NCBI RefSeq assembly: GCF_900103935.1
Contig: NZ_FNIC01000012.1
Location: forward strand, 1 to 64,000
Source: Nocardioides szechwanensis
Lineage (GTDB): Bacteria > Actinomycetota > Actinomycetes > Propionibacteriales > Nocardioidaceae
Length of the DNA stretch: 64,000 bases
Direction: 5' to 3'
Shown: positions 6,731-16,848 of the stretch, one piece after another
Numbering within the stretch: position 1 is the first letter of the stretch
Layout of the letters: every line of letters starts with the position of its first letter
Position numbers and translations under genes: made by a program
The notes under the pieces: generated by a model
The model's database searches: none
The model's input: only the letters and a program-made list of their open reading frames with translations
What the model was told of the DNA's origin: nothing

Positions 6731-8152
6731 TCAGGATCGCAGCGACCCCATCCACTCCTCGATATCGGTCGCCGAGCGGGGGAGTGACGCGGACAGGTTC
6801 CGCGAACCGTCGCTGGTGACCAGGATGTCGTCCTCGATCCGGATCCCGATACCGCGCAGCTCCTCGGGCACGAGCAGGTCGTCCTCCTGGAAGTAGAGGC
6901 CCGGCTCGACGGTCAGCACCATCCCGGCGGCGAGCGTGCCCTTCGCGTAGGACTCGGGGGAGGCCTGGCCGCAGTCGTGGACGTCCATGCCGAGCATGTG
7001 GCTGGTGCCGTGGAGCGTCCAGCGGGAGTAGACCTTCGACTCGGGGTCGAGCGCCTCCGCGGCCGACACGGGCAGGAGTCCCAGGCCCTCGAGCCCGTGG
7101 GCGAGGACCGTCATCGACGTGAGGTGGATGTCGGCGAACTCCACCCCGGGACGTACGGCGTCGATCCCGGCCTGCTGGGAGGCGTGCACGAGGTCGTAGA
7201 GGTCACGCTGGAGCGTGGTGAACGTGCCGTCAACGGGCAGCGTGCGGGTGACGTCGGCGGTGTAGAGGTTGTGGCCCTCGACCCCCATGTCGAGCAGCAC
7301 CAGCTCGCCGGGCGTGATCGGCCCGGAGTTCTCGATCCAGTGCAACGTGGTGGCGTGCTTGCCGCCGCCGACGATGGAGTCGTAGCCGATGTCGTTGCCC
7401 ATCGTGCGCGCCCGGCGGAAGAACGTGCCCTCGAGCCACCGCTCGCCGTACTTCAGTACGTTGTCCCACTCGCGCACAGAGTCTTCGAAGCCGAGCGTGG
7501 TGATGTCACACGCCTCCTGGAGCTCACCGACCTCCCACTCGTCCTTGACCAGCCGCATCTCGGAGATGACGCGGGCGAAGTCGGCGTCGAGGGAGGTGTC
7601 GGGGGCCACGAGGCCGTCGACGTGCGCGGAGACACCGCGGTGGACGCGGGTCTTCTGAGAGACCGACAGGGCGTCGGCGAGGGAGTCGATGTGGCGTACG
7701 TCGATGCCCAGCGACGTGGAGATCTCGCGCGCCGAGGGGCGCCGGCCGGCCCAGAGCTCGCCGTAGACCCGGTCGCGGAAGAACTCGTCGGTCTCGCGCG
7801 AGGAACGTGGCCGGGCGTAGAGCACGGCCTCGCCGTCCTGGAGCACGAGAACGGCGTCGCTGGTCTGGTTGCCGCAGAAGTAGGTGTGGGCGGTGTCGGA
7901 CCGGAAGCGGTAGTCGGTGTCGTTGGCGCGCACCTTGTAGGTGCCCGACGGGAGCACCAGGCGCTCGCCCGGGAAGACCTCGGCCAGGCGCGCGCGGCGG
8001 GCGGCCGCGACCTGGGTGATCGGGTGCGGCGGGAGGTCGAGCTCCCGGTCGCCCCAGCCCTGACGCATGAAGGCTGAGTAGGCGGCGGGCACTGCCGGGT
8101 CGTGGGACTCGGTCTTGGGCTCGACGGATTCCGGGGTCGTCTGCTCGCTCAC
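6731..8152 (-). CDS. pepP: Xaa-Pro aminopeptidase (M24B, aminopeptidase P)
   Basis: The protein has 473 residues from GTG 8152. This start places a -10-like TACAGT six bases upstream and removes a spurious 58-residue extension. The enzyme removes an N-terminal residue preceding proline, using two metal ions. The N-terminal creatinase-like domain (about 1-190) precedes the pita-bread domain. Metal ligands are visible in VLLDMGVEGHNLYTADVTRT (two aspartates), in HGTSHMLGMDVHDCG (histidine), in LTVEPGLYF (glutamate) and in GIRIEDDILV (second glutamate). It is the first gene of an operon with the Ser/Thr kinase and sensor lipoprotein, with a one-base gap to the kinase. It is divergent from prsW. 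Recognition is secure; the link with the kinase is positional only. Confidence 0.92.
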   Translation of the reverse strand: MSEQTTPESVEPKTESHDPAVPAAYSAFMRQGWGDRELDLPPHPITQVAAARRARLAEVFPGERLVLPSGTYKVRANDTDYRFRSDTAHTYFCGNQTSDAVLVLQDGEAVLYARPRSSRETDEFFRDRVYGELWAGRRPSAREISTSLGIDVRHIDSLADALSVSQKTRVHRGVSAHVDGLVAPDTSLDADFARVISEMRLVKDEWEVGELQEACDITTLGFEDSVREWDNVLKYGERWLEGTFFRRARTMGNDIGYDSIVGGGKHATTLHWIENSGPITPGELVLLDMGVEGHNLYTADVTRTLPVDGTFTTLQRDLYDLVHASQQAGIDAVRPGVEFADIHLTSMTVLAHGLEGLGLLPVSAAEALDPESKVYSRWTLHGTSHMLGMDVHDCGQASPESYAKGTLAAGMVLTVEPGLYFQEDDLLVPEELRGIGIRIEDDILVTSDGSRNLSASLPRSATDIEEWMGSLRS

Positions 8153-8158
8153 CCGGTT

Positions 8159-8164
8159 ACTGTA
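8159..8164 (-). promoter_or_regulatory. -10-like hexamer (TACAGT) for the aminopeptidase operon
   Basis: TACAGT lies exactly six bases before GTG 8152, as expected for a leaderless transcript starting at the first base of the start codon. Confidence 0.45.
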
Positions 8165-8197
8165 CGCCGCGAAGTCGGTCCGCCCGAGCCCTGACGT

Positions 8198-8203
8198 TAG
8201 GCT
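8198..8203 (+). promoter_or_regulatory. -10-like hexamer (TAGGCT) for the prsW operon
   Basis: TAGGCT lies seven bases before ATG 8211. The identical hexamer at the same spacing precedes 13319 and 21993. It implies leaderless transcription and fixes the start. Confidence 0.5.
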
Positions 8204-8210
8204 TCCACCT

Positions 8211-9332
8211 ATGCCCGGTCCACGTCGCGACAGCGTTGCCTTCACAGTCGTGGTGACCGTGTTGGTGGGCCTTGGCGCGCTGTTGATGCTGGCGATTCTG
8301 ACGCTGTCCGGGGCGCCCGCGATCACGCTCCTGGCCGCCGTCCTGGCGGCCGTCCCGGTCGGCCCGCTGGTGGCGTCTTACCTCTGGCTCGACCGTTACG
8401 AACCCGAGCCCAAGCGCCTGCTCGCCTTCGCCCTGCTGTGGGGTGCCTTCGTGGCTACCATCGCGGCGATCGTGGTGGGCGGCCTGGGCGGACTCGTCGT
8501 CGGCTTCACCGACAACCAGTCGCTGGCGATCGTCGCGCCCGTCACCGAGGAGGCGAGCAAGGGTGTCTTCCTCCTACTCCTGCTGTGGTGGCGCCGGGCC
8601 GAGCTCGACGGGATCCTCGACGGCATCGTCTACGCCGGGATGGTCGGCATCGGGTTCGCCTTCACCGAGAACATCCTCTACCTCGCCGCGGCCTACAACG
8701 GCACCGACGGCACCGGCCCCGGCGGCATCGCCGGGGTCACGACTCTGTTCGTCATCCGCTGCCTGCTCAGCCCCTTCGCGCACCCCCTCTTCACGACGTT
8801 CACCGGCATCGGGATCGGGATCGCGGTGACCACCCGCGTCCCCGCGTTGCGCTGGCTGGCGCCGATCGGCGGCTACTGCCTCGCCGTGATCGCCCATGGG
8901 CTGTGGAACGGCTCCACCATCTTCGGGCTGGGCAGCTTCGCCGCCGTCTACCTCGTCCTGATGCTCCCGGCCCTGATCGGCCTGGTGTGGCTGGGGGTCT
9001 GGACCCGCAGCTCCGAGCGCCGGATGCTCGCGGCCGCCCTCGACGACGCATCCCGCCGTGGGCTCATCCCGGCGACCGACATCGGCTGGGTGGTCGACCT
9101 GCGCGCTCGCCGCGCGGCCCGCGCCCACGCCAAGCTGTACGGCGGTCCCGCCGCCCACGAGGCGATGAAGGACTACCAGCAGGCGGCCGTCGAGCTGGGC
9201 TTCCTGCACCACCGCCTGCTGCGCGGGACGGCTCCCGCTGACTACCAGGCCCGCGGACAGGACTACCTTGCCCGAATCAACGCCGTGCGCCCGAGCATCG
9301 CGTTCCCCGGACAGGTGGTGCCGACGCGATGA
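8211..9332 (+). CDS. PrsW-family intramembrane protease
   Basis: The protein has 373 residues from ATG 8211. About eight membrane helices occupy residues 10-275, followed by a soluble helical tail of about 95 residues. The PrsW (PF13367) active-site motifs are present: VTEEASKG with the paired glutamates, FAFTENILY, FAHPLFTTFTG and VIAHGLWNGS. In Bacillus, PrsW cleaves an anti-sigma factor as the first step of a proteolytic cascade; the substrate here is unknown. Two sigma factors with membrane partners occur elsewhere in the window, but nothing ties them to this protease. The stop overlaps the start of the first GTPase as ATGA (9329-9332), so protease and GTPases form one operon. Confidence 0.85.
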   Translation: MPGPRRDSVAFTVVVTVLVGLGALLMLAILTLSGAPAITLLAAVLAAVPVGPLVASYLWLDRYEPEPKRLLAFALLWGAFVATIAAIVVGGLGGLVVGFTDNQSLAIVAPVTEEASKGVFLLLLLWWRRAELDGILDGIVYAGMVGIGFAFTENILYLAAAYNGTDGTGPGGIAGVTTLFVIRCLLSPFAHPLFTTFTGIGIGIAVTTRVPALRWLAPIGGYCLAVIAHGLWNGSTIFGLGSFAAVYLVLMLPALIGLVWLGVWTRSSERRMLAAALDDASRRGLIPATDIGWVVDLRARRAARAHAKLYGGPAAHEAMKDYQQAAVELGFLHHRLLRGTAPADYQARGQDYLARINAVRPSIAFPGQVVPTR

Positions 9333-11050
9333 GCGACACCAACAGCTCGATGCTGACCGCGCTGGTGCGCCTGCGCGGAGCGTTGCAGGACGCCGAGCTG
9401 CCACTGGACGCCCCCGGCATCGCCGAGCTGCGCATCGCCCGCAACGAGATGGTCGACCAGCTCGAGGACTACGTCATCCCGCGCCTGATGACCATCGACG
9501 CCCCGCTCCTCGCGGTCGTGGGCGGCTCGACCGGCGCCGGCAAGTCGACGCTGGTCAACTCCCTGGTCGGGCGCCGGGTGACCACTCCCGGCGTACTCCG
9601 CCCGACCACGCGCTCACCCGTCCTGGTGCACCACCCGGACGACGCCGAGTGGTTCGGCCAGGACCGGCTGCTGCCCGACCTCGAGCGGGTCAACCACTCC
9701 ACCAACGACCCCGACGCCCTCCAGCTCGTCGCCGCGGAGTCGATCCCGGCCGGCCTGGCCATCCTCGACGCGCCCGACGTCGACTCGGTCGAGATCCGCA
9801 ACCGGCAGCTCGCCGCCCAGCTGCTGGCCGCCGGTGACCTCTGGCTCTTCGTCACATCCGCCGCGCGCTACGCCGACCAGGTGCCGTGGGACTTCCTCAA
9901 GCGCGCCGCCGAGCGCTCGACCTCGGTCGCGATCGTGCTCGACCGCACCCCCGACGAGGCGGTCGAGACGGTGTCGACCCACCTCGCCCGGATGCTCGCC
10001 GCCCGCGGGCTCAAGGACTCACCCCTCTTCACCGTCACCGAGGGCAAGGTCGACGACGAGGGCCTGCTCCCGCCCGACCACGTGGCCGAGATCCGGGCCT
10101 GGCTCCACTCGCTGGCCGCCGACTCGGGCGCCCGCGGCGCGGTCGTGAAGCAGACCCTCGACGGCGCGATCCGCACCATCGCCCGCGGCACCCACGCCGT
10201 GGCCGACGCCGTGGCCGAGCAGGTCACCACCGCCGACCGGCTGCGCACCGACGCCGACCGCGCCTACGACGAGTCGATCGCCGCGATCATGGCGGCCTCC
10301 GCCGACGGGACGCTGCTCCGCGGTGAGGTGCTCGCCCGCTGGCAGGAGTTCGTCGGCACCGGCGAGCTCCTCAAGTCGCTGGAGACCAAGGTCGGCTGGC
10401 TGCGCGACCGCGTCGTCAACGCGGTCAAGGGCAAGCCGCAGCAGGCCGAGCGCGTGACCGTCGCCGTCGAGTCCGGTCTGGAGACGCTGATCCTCGAGCA
10501 CGCGGAGGCCGCCGCCGAGCGCGCCGAGGCCTCGTGGCAGCAGCTCGCCGCCGGCCAGGGCCTGCTGGCCTCCGCCGACCAGGACCTCGGCCGCGCCTCG
10601 CGAGAGCTGCGCCGCAAGGCCGAGCGCGCCGTACGCGACTGGCAGGCCGACGTGCTCGAGATGGTCCGCACCGAGGGCGCCGACAAGCGCACCACCGCGC
10701 GCTTCCTGGCGTTCGGCGTCAACGGGCTGTCGGTGGCGCTCATGGTCGTCGTCTTCGCCCACACCGCCGGGGTCACCGGGGCCGAGGCCGGCATCGCCGG
10801 CGGCTCCGCCGTACTCGGCCAGAAGCTGCTCGAGGCCGTCTTCGGCGACCAGGCCGTGCGCGACCTGGCCGAGCGCGCCCGCCGCTCCCTGGAGAAGCGG
10901 CTCACGACGCTGTTCCAGGACGAGCGCCTCCGGTACGTCTCGCTGGTCGACGCGCTGCAGCTCAAGCCCGCCGTGCCCGACCAGCTGCGCGACGCGTCGC
11001 GTCGCATCGATGACCTCAGGTATGCCGAGTCGAAGCGAGAAGCCGAGTGA
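9329..11050 (+). CDS. dynamin-like GTPase, first of a pair
   Basis: The protein has 573 residues. The P-loop is GGSTGAGKST (65-74), with a G2-like threonine in RPTTRSPV and G3 as DAPDVDS. A weak G4 may be IVLDRTPD. The C-terminal half is largely helical, with charged stretches rich in Ala/Glu/Arg. It also contains a hydrophobic hairpin, roughly 455-505, including VNGLSVALMVVVFAHTAGV, which fits the membrane-inserting paddle of bacterial dynamins. Such proteins bind and remodel membranes in pairs, as described for Streptomyces DynA/DynB at division septa. Equivalence here is inferred from architecture and tandem arrangement. It overlaps prsW by ATGA and the second GTPase by GTGA. Confidence 0.75.
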   Translation: MSDTNSSMLTALVRLRGALQDAELPLDAPGIAELRIARNEMVDQLEDYVIPRLMTIDAPLLAVVGGSTGAGKSTLVNSLVGRRVTTPGVLRPTTRSPVLVHHPDDAEWFGQDRLLPDLERVNHSTNDPDALQLVAAESIPAGLAILDAPDVDSVEIRNRQLAAQLLAAGDLWLFVTSAARYADQVPWDFLKRAAERSTSVAIVLDRTPDEAVETVSTHLARMLAARGLKDSPLFTVTEGKVDDEGLLPPDHVAEIRAWLHSLAADSGARGAVVKQTLDGAIRTIARGTHAVADAVAEQVTTADRLRTDADRAYDESIAAIMAASADGTLLRGEVLARWQEFVGTGELLKSLETKVGWLRDRVVNAVKGKPQQAERVTVAVESGLETLILEHAEAAAERAEASWQQLAAGQGLLASADQDLGRASRELRRKAERAVRDWQADVLEMVRTEGADKRTTARFLAFGVNGLSVALMVVVFAHTAGVTGAEAGIAGGSAVLGQKLLEAVFGDQAVRDLAERARRSLEKRLTTLFQDERLRYVSLVDALQLKPAVPDQLRDASRRIDDLRYAESKREAE

Positions 11051-12702
11051 CCTCCCTGCTCGAAGGAGCCAAGAAGCTGGTCACGAAGGGCACGGACATC
11101 GGTGCCCGGATCAGCGCCATGGAAGCCGCTGCCGCCGCCGCGCGCGGCCGGCTCGACGACGCCCTGGTCGACGAGGCTGCGGCCGTCTCCGACCGTGCCG
11201 CCAGCCGGCTGAGGCTGTCGGCCCAGCACACCGTGGTCGGCATCGCCGGCGCCACCGGGTCCGGCAAGTCCTCGACGTTCAACGCGCTGACCGGTCTCGA
11301 GCTCTCCGCCGTCGGTGTACGCCGTCCCACGACGTCGTGGGCCAGTGCCTGCGTCTGGGGGACCGACGGGGCCGACGAGCTGCTCCAGTGGCTCGGCATC
11401 CCGCCGCGGCACCAGACCACCCGCGACTCGATGCTCGACACCCGGCGCGAGGACACCGCCCTCAACGGCGTCGTCCTGCTCGACCTGCCCGACCACGACT
11501 CCACCGAGCTCAGCCACCACCTCGAGGTCGACCGGCTGGTGCAGCTGGTCGACATGCTGGTGTGGGTGCTCGACCCGCAGAAGTACGCCGACGCGGCGAT
11601 CCACGACCGCTACCTCGCACCGCTCAAGACCCACGACGAGGTCATGGTGGTGGTGCTCAACCACATCGACACCGTGGCGGAGGACCGGCGCGATGCGATG
11701 GTGGCCGACGTACGCCGGCTCCTCGACCAGGACGGCCTGCACAAGGTCCCGATCATCCCGATCAGCGCCCGGCACGGCATCGGCCTGCCCGAGCTGCGTG
11801 AGGAGATCGTGCGGCGGGTGCGCGCCAAGCAGGCCACCCGGCAGCGGCTCGAGGCCGACCTGCGCGGCGTGGCCGACCGGATGCAGGAGGCCTCCGGGTC
11901 CGGCAAGACTCGTGCGCTCTCCGACGCCCGGGTCTCCGACCTCGAGGACGCCTTCGCCGAGGCGGCGGGCGTCCCCACGGTCGTCGACGCTGTCGAGCGC
12001 TCGACCCGGCTGCGCGCGGGGCGCGCCACCGGCTGGCCGGTCGTCGCCTGGTTCTCACGGCTCAAGCCCGACCCGTTGAAGCGCCTCCACCTCGACCTCG
12101 GCGACGCTGCCGAGAAGTTCTCCGGCCGATCGCGCACCTCGCTGCCCGAGACGACGCCGATCCAGCGGGCCCGGGTCGACACCGAGGTGCGCGCGCTCGC
12201 CGACGACGCCTCGGCCGGCCTCGGTCGGCCCTGGGCGGACGCCGTACGTCGGGCGTCGACATCGCGGATCACCGATCTCAGTGACCGGCTCGACAGTGCT
12301 GTCGGCGGCACCGACCTGGGCGTCGCCAAGATGCCCTGGTGGGCCGGCGCCGTGCGCGCGATCCAGTGGGTGCTGATCATCACCGCGCTGCTGGGCGGTG
12401 CGTGGCTGGCCGCGCTCGCGGTCATGGGCTACCTCAAGGTGCCCGAGCCGGCCACGCCCGACATCGGACCCCTGCCGCTGCCGACGCTGCTGCTGCTCGG
12501 GGGCGTCGCCCTGGGAGTGCTGCTGGCCCTGGTCTGCCGCTGGCTGGTCTCGGCTACGGCGCACCGCAAGGCCGCCGCCGCCGACCGGCGGCTGCGCGCT
12601 GCCGTCCACGAGGTGGCCGACGAGCTGGTCGTGCAGCCGGTGGCGGCTGAGCTGGCCGCCTACTCCGCCGTACGCACCCACCTCGCCACGACGCTCAAGT
12701 AG
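11047..12702 (+). CDS. dynamin-like GTPase with two C-terminal membrane helices, second of a pair
   Basis: The protein has 551 residues from GTG 11047, inside the stop of the previous gene. The GTPase domain shows the P-loop GIAGATGSGKSS (65-76), VRRPTTSWAS for the G2 switch, LDLPDHDSTE for G3, and VLNHIDTV for G4. A helical middle follows. Two clear membrane helices sit at about 440-462 (IQWVLIITALLGGAWLAALA) and 480-505 (LPTLLLLGGVALGVLLALVC), with a short helical tail behind. The membrane anchor and pairing with an upstream dynamin-like protein suggest a heteromeric membrane-remodelling complex, probably in division or envelope maintenance. That function is an inference. The gene ends the operon; a hairpin follows 50 bases later. 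Confidence 0.78.
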   Translation: MTSLLEGAKKLVTKGTDIGARISAMEAAAAAARGRLDDALVDEAAAVSDRAASRLRLSAQHTVVGIAGATGSGKSSTFNALTGLELSAVGVRRPTTSWASACVWGTDGADELLQWLGIPPRHQTTRDSMLDTRREDTALNGVVLLDLPDHDSTELSHHLEVDRLVQLVDMLVWVLDPQKYADAAIHDRYLAPLKTHDEVMVVVLNHIDTVAEDRRDAMVADVRRLLDQDGLHKVPIIPISARHGIGLPELREEIVRRVRAKQATRQRLEADLRGVADRMQEASGSGKTRALSDARVSDLEDAFAEAAGVPTVVDAVERSTRLRAGRATGWPVVAWFSRLKPDPLKRLHLDLGDAAEKFSGRSRTSLPETTPIQRARVDTEVRALADDASAGLGRPWADAVRRASTSRITDLSDRLDSAVGGTDLGVAKMPWWAGAVRAIQWVLIITALLGGAWLAALAVMGYLKVPEPATPDIGPLPLPTLLLLGGVALGVLLALVCRWLVSATAHRKAAAADRRLRAAVHEVADELVVQPVAAELAAYSAVRTHLATTLK

Positions 12703-12751
12703 CCACGAGTCGTCCCCAGGGCGGCCGCTGGCGCGCCCGTCCACAGGGCAC

Positions 12752-12769
12752 ACCCCGATCGTCCGGGGT
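12752..12769 (+). terminator. stem-loop after the dynamin-like operon
   Basis: A perfect 6-bp stem, accccg with cggggt, surrounds a 6-base loop 50 bases past the GTPase stop and before the ssb leader. There is no U-tract. Confidence 0.45.
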
Positions 12770-12790
12770 TGTCGGCGCCCCCGCGAAGCC

Positions 12791-12816
12791 TCGGTCGCGA
12801 CAACACCCGCGACCGA
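12791..12816 (+). promoter_or_regulatory. stem-loop abutting the ssb ribosome binding site
   Basis: A perfect 9-bp inverted repeat, tcggtcgcg and cgcgaccga, flanks the 8-base loop acaacacc. The right arm ends at the first base of the Shine-Dalgarno aaggag (12816-12821), which is six bases from ATG 12828. The structure could be a 5'-UTR hairpin that tunes translation of ssb, a protein operator, or a terminator of read-through. The sequence cannot decide between these. Confidence 0.6.
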
Positions 12817-12827
12817 AGGAGATCGAC

Positions 12828-13244
12828 ATGCCCAACGAGACGATGGTGACCCTGCAGGGGTGGCTCGGCGGCGACGTCCAGGTGCGCCAGGCCGGCGACT
12901 CGGTGGTCGCCAGCTTCCGGCTGGCGTGCACCCCGCGCCGGTTCCGGCGCAGCACCCAGGAGTGGGCCGACGGCCCCACCCAGTGGTACACCGTCAACGC
13001 CTGGCGCGCGCTCGGCGACCACTGCGCCCGCTCCCTGCGGCGCGCCGACCCCGTGGTCGTGCACGGCCGGCTCAACGCCCACACCTACGTCAACAAGGCC
13101 GGCCACGAGGTGACGGTCTTCGAGGTCGAGGCCGACGTCGTCGGCCACGACCTGACCCGGGGCGTCAGCCAGTTCACCAAGGCCGCTCGGCCGGCCGCCG
13201 AGTCCGCGCCGGAGCCGGCGCCGGAGGCCAGCAACGCGGCCTGA
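12828..13244 (+). CDS. ssb: single-stranded DNA-binding protein
   Basis: The protein has 138 residues with an OB-fold from about 5 to 110. It begins MPNETMVTLQGWLGGDVQVR and includes FRLACTPRRFRRSTQEWADG, TQWYTVNAWRALGDHCARSL and VVHGRLNAHTYVNKAGHEVT, the standard SSB strand pattern. The tail (about 115-138) is short, Ala/Pro/Glu-rich and ends EASNAA. It lacks the acidic DDDIPF-like tip that recruits repair partners in the main replicative SSB. It is therefore probably the secondary actinobacterial paralogue (SsbB type) rather than the essential one next to rpsF/rplI. A strong aaggag lies six bases before the ATG, directly preceded by a 9-bp hairpin. Confidence 0.88.
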   Translation: MPNETMVTLQGWLGGDVQVRQAGDSVVASFRLACTPRRFRRSTQEWADGPTQWYTVNAWRALGDHCARSLRRADPVVVHGRLNAHTYVNKAGHEVTVFEVEADVVGHDLTRGVSQFTKAARPAAESAPEPAPEASNAA

Positions 13245-13305
13245 CCGGACGCCCGAGGGGCAGGGGCGACGAGCCCCCGATCAGGGCCCGGCGGCGTTCT
13301 CCATC

Positions 13306-13311
13306 TAGGCT
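13306..13311 (+). promoter_or_regulatory. -10-like hexamer (TAGGCT) for ettA
   Basis: TAGGCT lies seven bases before ATG 13319, where no Shine-Dalgarno is visible. This is consistent with a leaderless mRNA. Confidence 0.5.
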
Positions 13312-13318
13312 CGGGGAC

Positions 13319-15001
<1,683 letters not shown>

Positions 15002-15005
15002 CCCG

Positions 15006-15503
15006 TCAGCGCATTTCCATTTCCGGGTGGCCGGCGATCAGGTGGTCGGCCACCGCGTTCATGACCCGGCCGAGGGCCTCGAAGTCCTCTGGGGTCGCGA
15101 GGTCGACGATGTAGTCGCGTACGCCGTTGACGTGCGTGGGCGCGACGTTCTCCAGGAGCAGCCGGCCGCGCTCGGTCATGATCGCGACCACCCCTCGTCC
15201 GTCGTCGGGGGAGTCGGCGCGCTCCACCAGCTCGGCCTTCTCCATGCGCCGGATGGTGTGGGTGACCCGGCTCCGGCTGTGCGCCAGGGAGTCGGCGAGC
15301 TGGGCCATCCGCAGGTGACCGCCGCGCTCGGAGAGCCGCACCAGGATCTCGAACTCGACCAGGGAGAGGCCGTGGTGCCGGCGGAGGTCGTCGTCGAGAC
15401 GGTCGAAGAGCAGCTGCGAGCCGAGGACCAGGCCTCGCCAGGACCGCTGCTGGCCCTCGTCGAGCCAATGCGTCTCGCGTGCCTCGCCGCCGATGTCTCC
15501 CAT
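15006..15503 (-). CDS. MarR-family transcriptional regulator
   Basis: The protein has 165 residues from ATG 15503. The winged-helix core includes LSLVEFEILVRLSERGGHLR, then MAQLADSLAHSRSRVTHTIR as the recognition helix, then RRMEKAELVERADSPDDGRG as the wing. Flanking helices supply the dimer interface. MarR proteins usually repress a neighbouring gene until a phenolic or oxidative ligand releases them. No adjacent divergent target is obvious: ettA converges with it and the thiolase lies behind its 5' end on the same strand, 68 bases away. A TAGACT hexamer six bases before the ATG indicates a leaderless message. The target is unknown. Confidence 0.9.
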   Translation of the reverse strand: MGDIGGEARETHWLDEGQQRSWRGLVLGSQLLFDRLDDDLRRHHGLSLVEFEILVRLSERGGHLRMAQLADSLAHSRSRVTHTIRRMEKAELVERADSPDDGRGVVAIMTERGRLLLENVAPTHVNGVRDYIVDLATPEDFEALGRVMNAVADHLIAGHPEMEMR

Positions 15504-15509
15504 ACTCAG

Positions 15510-15515
15510 AGTCTA
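15510..15515 (-). promoter_or_regulatory. -10-like hexamer (TAGACT) for the MarR gene
   Basis: On the minus strand TAGACT lies six bases before ATG 15503. Confidence 0.45.
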
Positions 15516-15571
15516 GGAGTCTCGGCGGCGAGGGCCCGCGAACCGCGGCGGGTGTGACGAAGCAGTCTCTC

Positions 15572-16786
15572 CTAGAGCCGCTCGAGGATGAGCGCCATGC
15601 CCTGGCCGCCACCGACGCACATGGTGATCAGGCCGGTGGACTTGTCGTGCCAGTCCAGCGAGTTGAGCATGGTGTTCTGGAGGCGCGCACCGGTCATGCC
15701 GAACGGGTGGCCCACGGCGATCGCGCCGCCGTTGACGTTGAGCCGGTCGAGGTCGATGCCGAGGTCCTGGTAGGACGGGACGACCTGCGCCGCGAACGCC
15801 TCGTTGATCTCGACCAGGTCGATGTCGCCGATGCTCATGCCGGCGTACTTAAGGGCGTTCTTGGTCGCCTCGACCGGGCCCAGGCCCATGATCTCGGGGG
15901 ACAGACCGCTGACACCGGTCGAGACGATCCGGGCCAGGGGGGTGAGACCGAGCTCGGCCGCCTTGGTGTCGGACATGATCACCACGGCGGCGGCGCCGTC
16001 GTTGAGGGCGCAACAGTTGCCGGCAGTGACGACGCCGTCGGGGCGGAAGACCGGCTTGAGGTCCTTGATGCCGTCGTAGGTGACACCGGCGCGGGGGCCG
16101 TCGTCAGCGCTGACGACCGTGCCGTCGGGGGTCGTCACCGGCGTGATCTCGCGGGCCCAGAAGCCGTCGTTGATCGCCTTCTCGGCGAGGTTCTGCGAAC
16201 GTACGCCGAACTCGTCGAGCTCCTGGCGGGAGAGGCCGCGCAGCTTGGCGACGTTCTCCGCGGTCTGGCCCATGGCGATGTAGACGTCGGGCAGGAGGCC
16301 GTCCGCGCGCGGGTCGTTCCAGCCGACACCGCCCTCGGCGGTCTTCTCGGTGCGCGCCTTGGCGTCGTCGAACGCGTGGTTGTGGGTGTCGGGCCAGTGG
16401 TCGGAGGTGCCCTTGGCGAAGCGCGACACGGTCTCGACGCCCGCGGAGATGAAGATGTCGCCCTCGCCTGCCTTGATCGCGTGGAAGGCCATCCGGGTGG
16501 TCTGCACGGACGAGGCGCAGTAGCGCGTGGTCGTGGCGCCGGGGACGTTGTCCATGCCGTTGAGGACGTTGACCACGCGCGCCATGTTGTTGCCCGACTC
16601 TCCGCCGGGGAGGCCGCAGCCGAGGTAGAGGTCGTCGACGATGTTGGGGTCGAGGGCGGGGATCTTCTCCAGCGCCGTCTTGATGATCGTCGCCGCCAGG
16701 TCGTCGGGACGCAGGTCCTTGAGTGAGCCCTTGTTGGCGCGGCCGATGGGTGAACGCGCTACGGAAACGATGACTGCCTCGGGCAT
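15572..16786 (-). CDS. fadA: acetyl-CoA C-acyltransferase (thiolase)
   Basis: The protein has 404 residues from ATG 16786. It begins [20 protein letters not shown]. The nucleophile is C90 in [10 protein letters not shown]. The second-half motifs are [17 protein letters not shown], with the catalytic histidine, and [13 protein letters not shown], with the second cysteine. The enzyme cleaves 3-ketoacyl-CoA with CoA in fatty-acid beta-oxidation, or runs the reverse condensation. The [10 protein letters not shown] signature is intact. The upstream TetR-type regulator on the same strand is 62 bases away, so the two are probably co-transcribed and the regulator may control lipid degradation. No hydroxyacyl-CoA dehydrogenase partner gene is adjacent. 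The exact chain-length preference is not readable. Confidence 0.92.
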   Translation of the reverse strand: MPEAVIVSVARSPIGRANKGSLKDLRPDDLAATIIKTALEKIPALDPNIVDDLYLGCGLPGGESGNNMARVVNVLNGMDNVPGATTTRYCASSVQTTRMAFHAIKAGEGDIFISAGVETVSRFAKGTSDHWPDTHNHAFDDAKARTEKTAEGGVGWNDPRADGLLPDVYIAMGQTAENVAKLRGLSRQELDEFGVRSQNLAEKAINDGFWAREITPVTTPDGTVVSADDGPRAGVTYDGIKDLKPVFRPDGVVTAGNCCALNDGAAAVVIMSDTKAAELGLTPLARIVSTGVSGLSPEIMGLGPVEATKNALKYAGMSIGDIDLVEINEAFAAQVVPSYQDLGIDLDRLNVNGGAIAVGHPFGMTGARLQNTMLNSLDWHDKSTGLITMCVGGGQGMALILERL

Positions 16787-16848
16787 GGATGGTTCTCCGA
16801 TCTCGGTGGGTGATGCGTGGGCCAGACTAGAACACGTCGCAGTAGCGG

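Noticed and set aside
12398-13318. N-terminal extension of the ettA frame
   Set aside because: The frame stays open through the GTPase and ssb genes but has no homology there. ATG 13319 gives the exact EttA N-terminus and has the -10-like TAGGCT seven bases before it.
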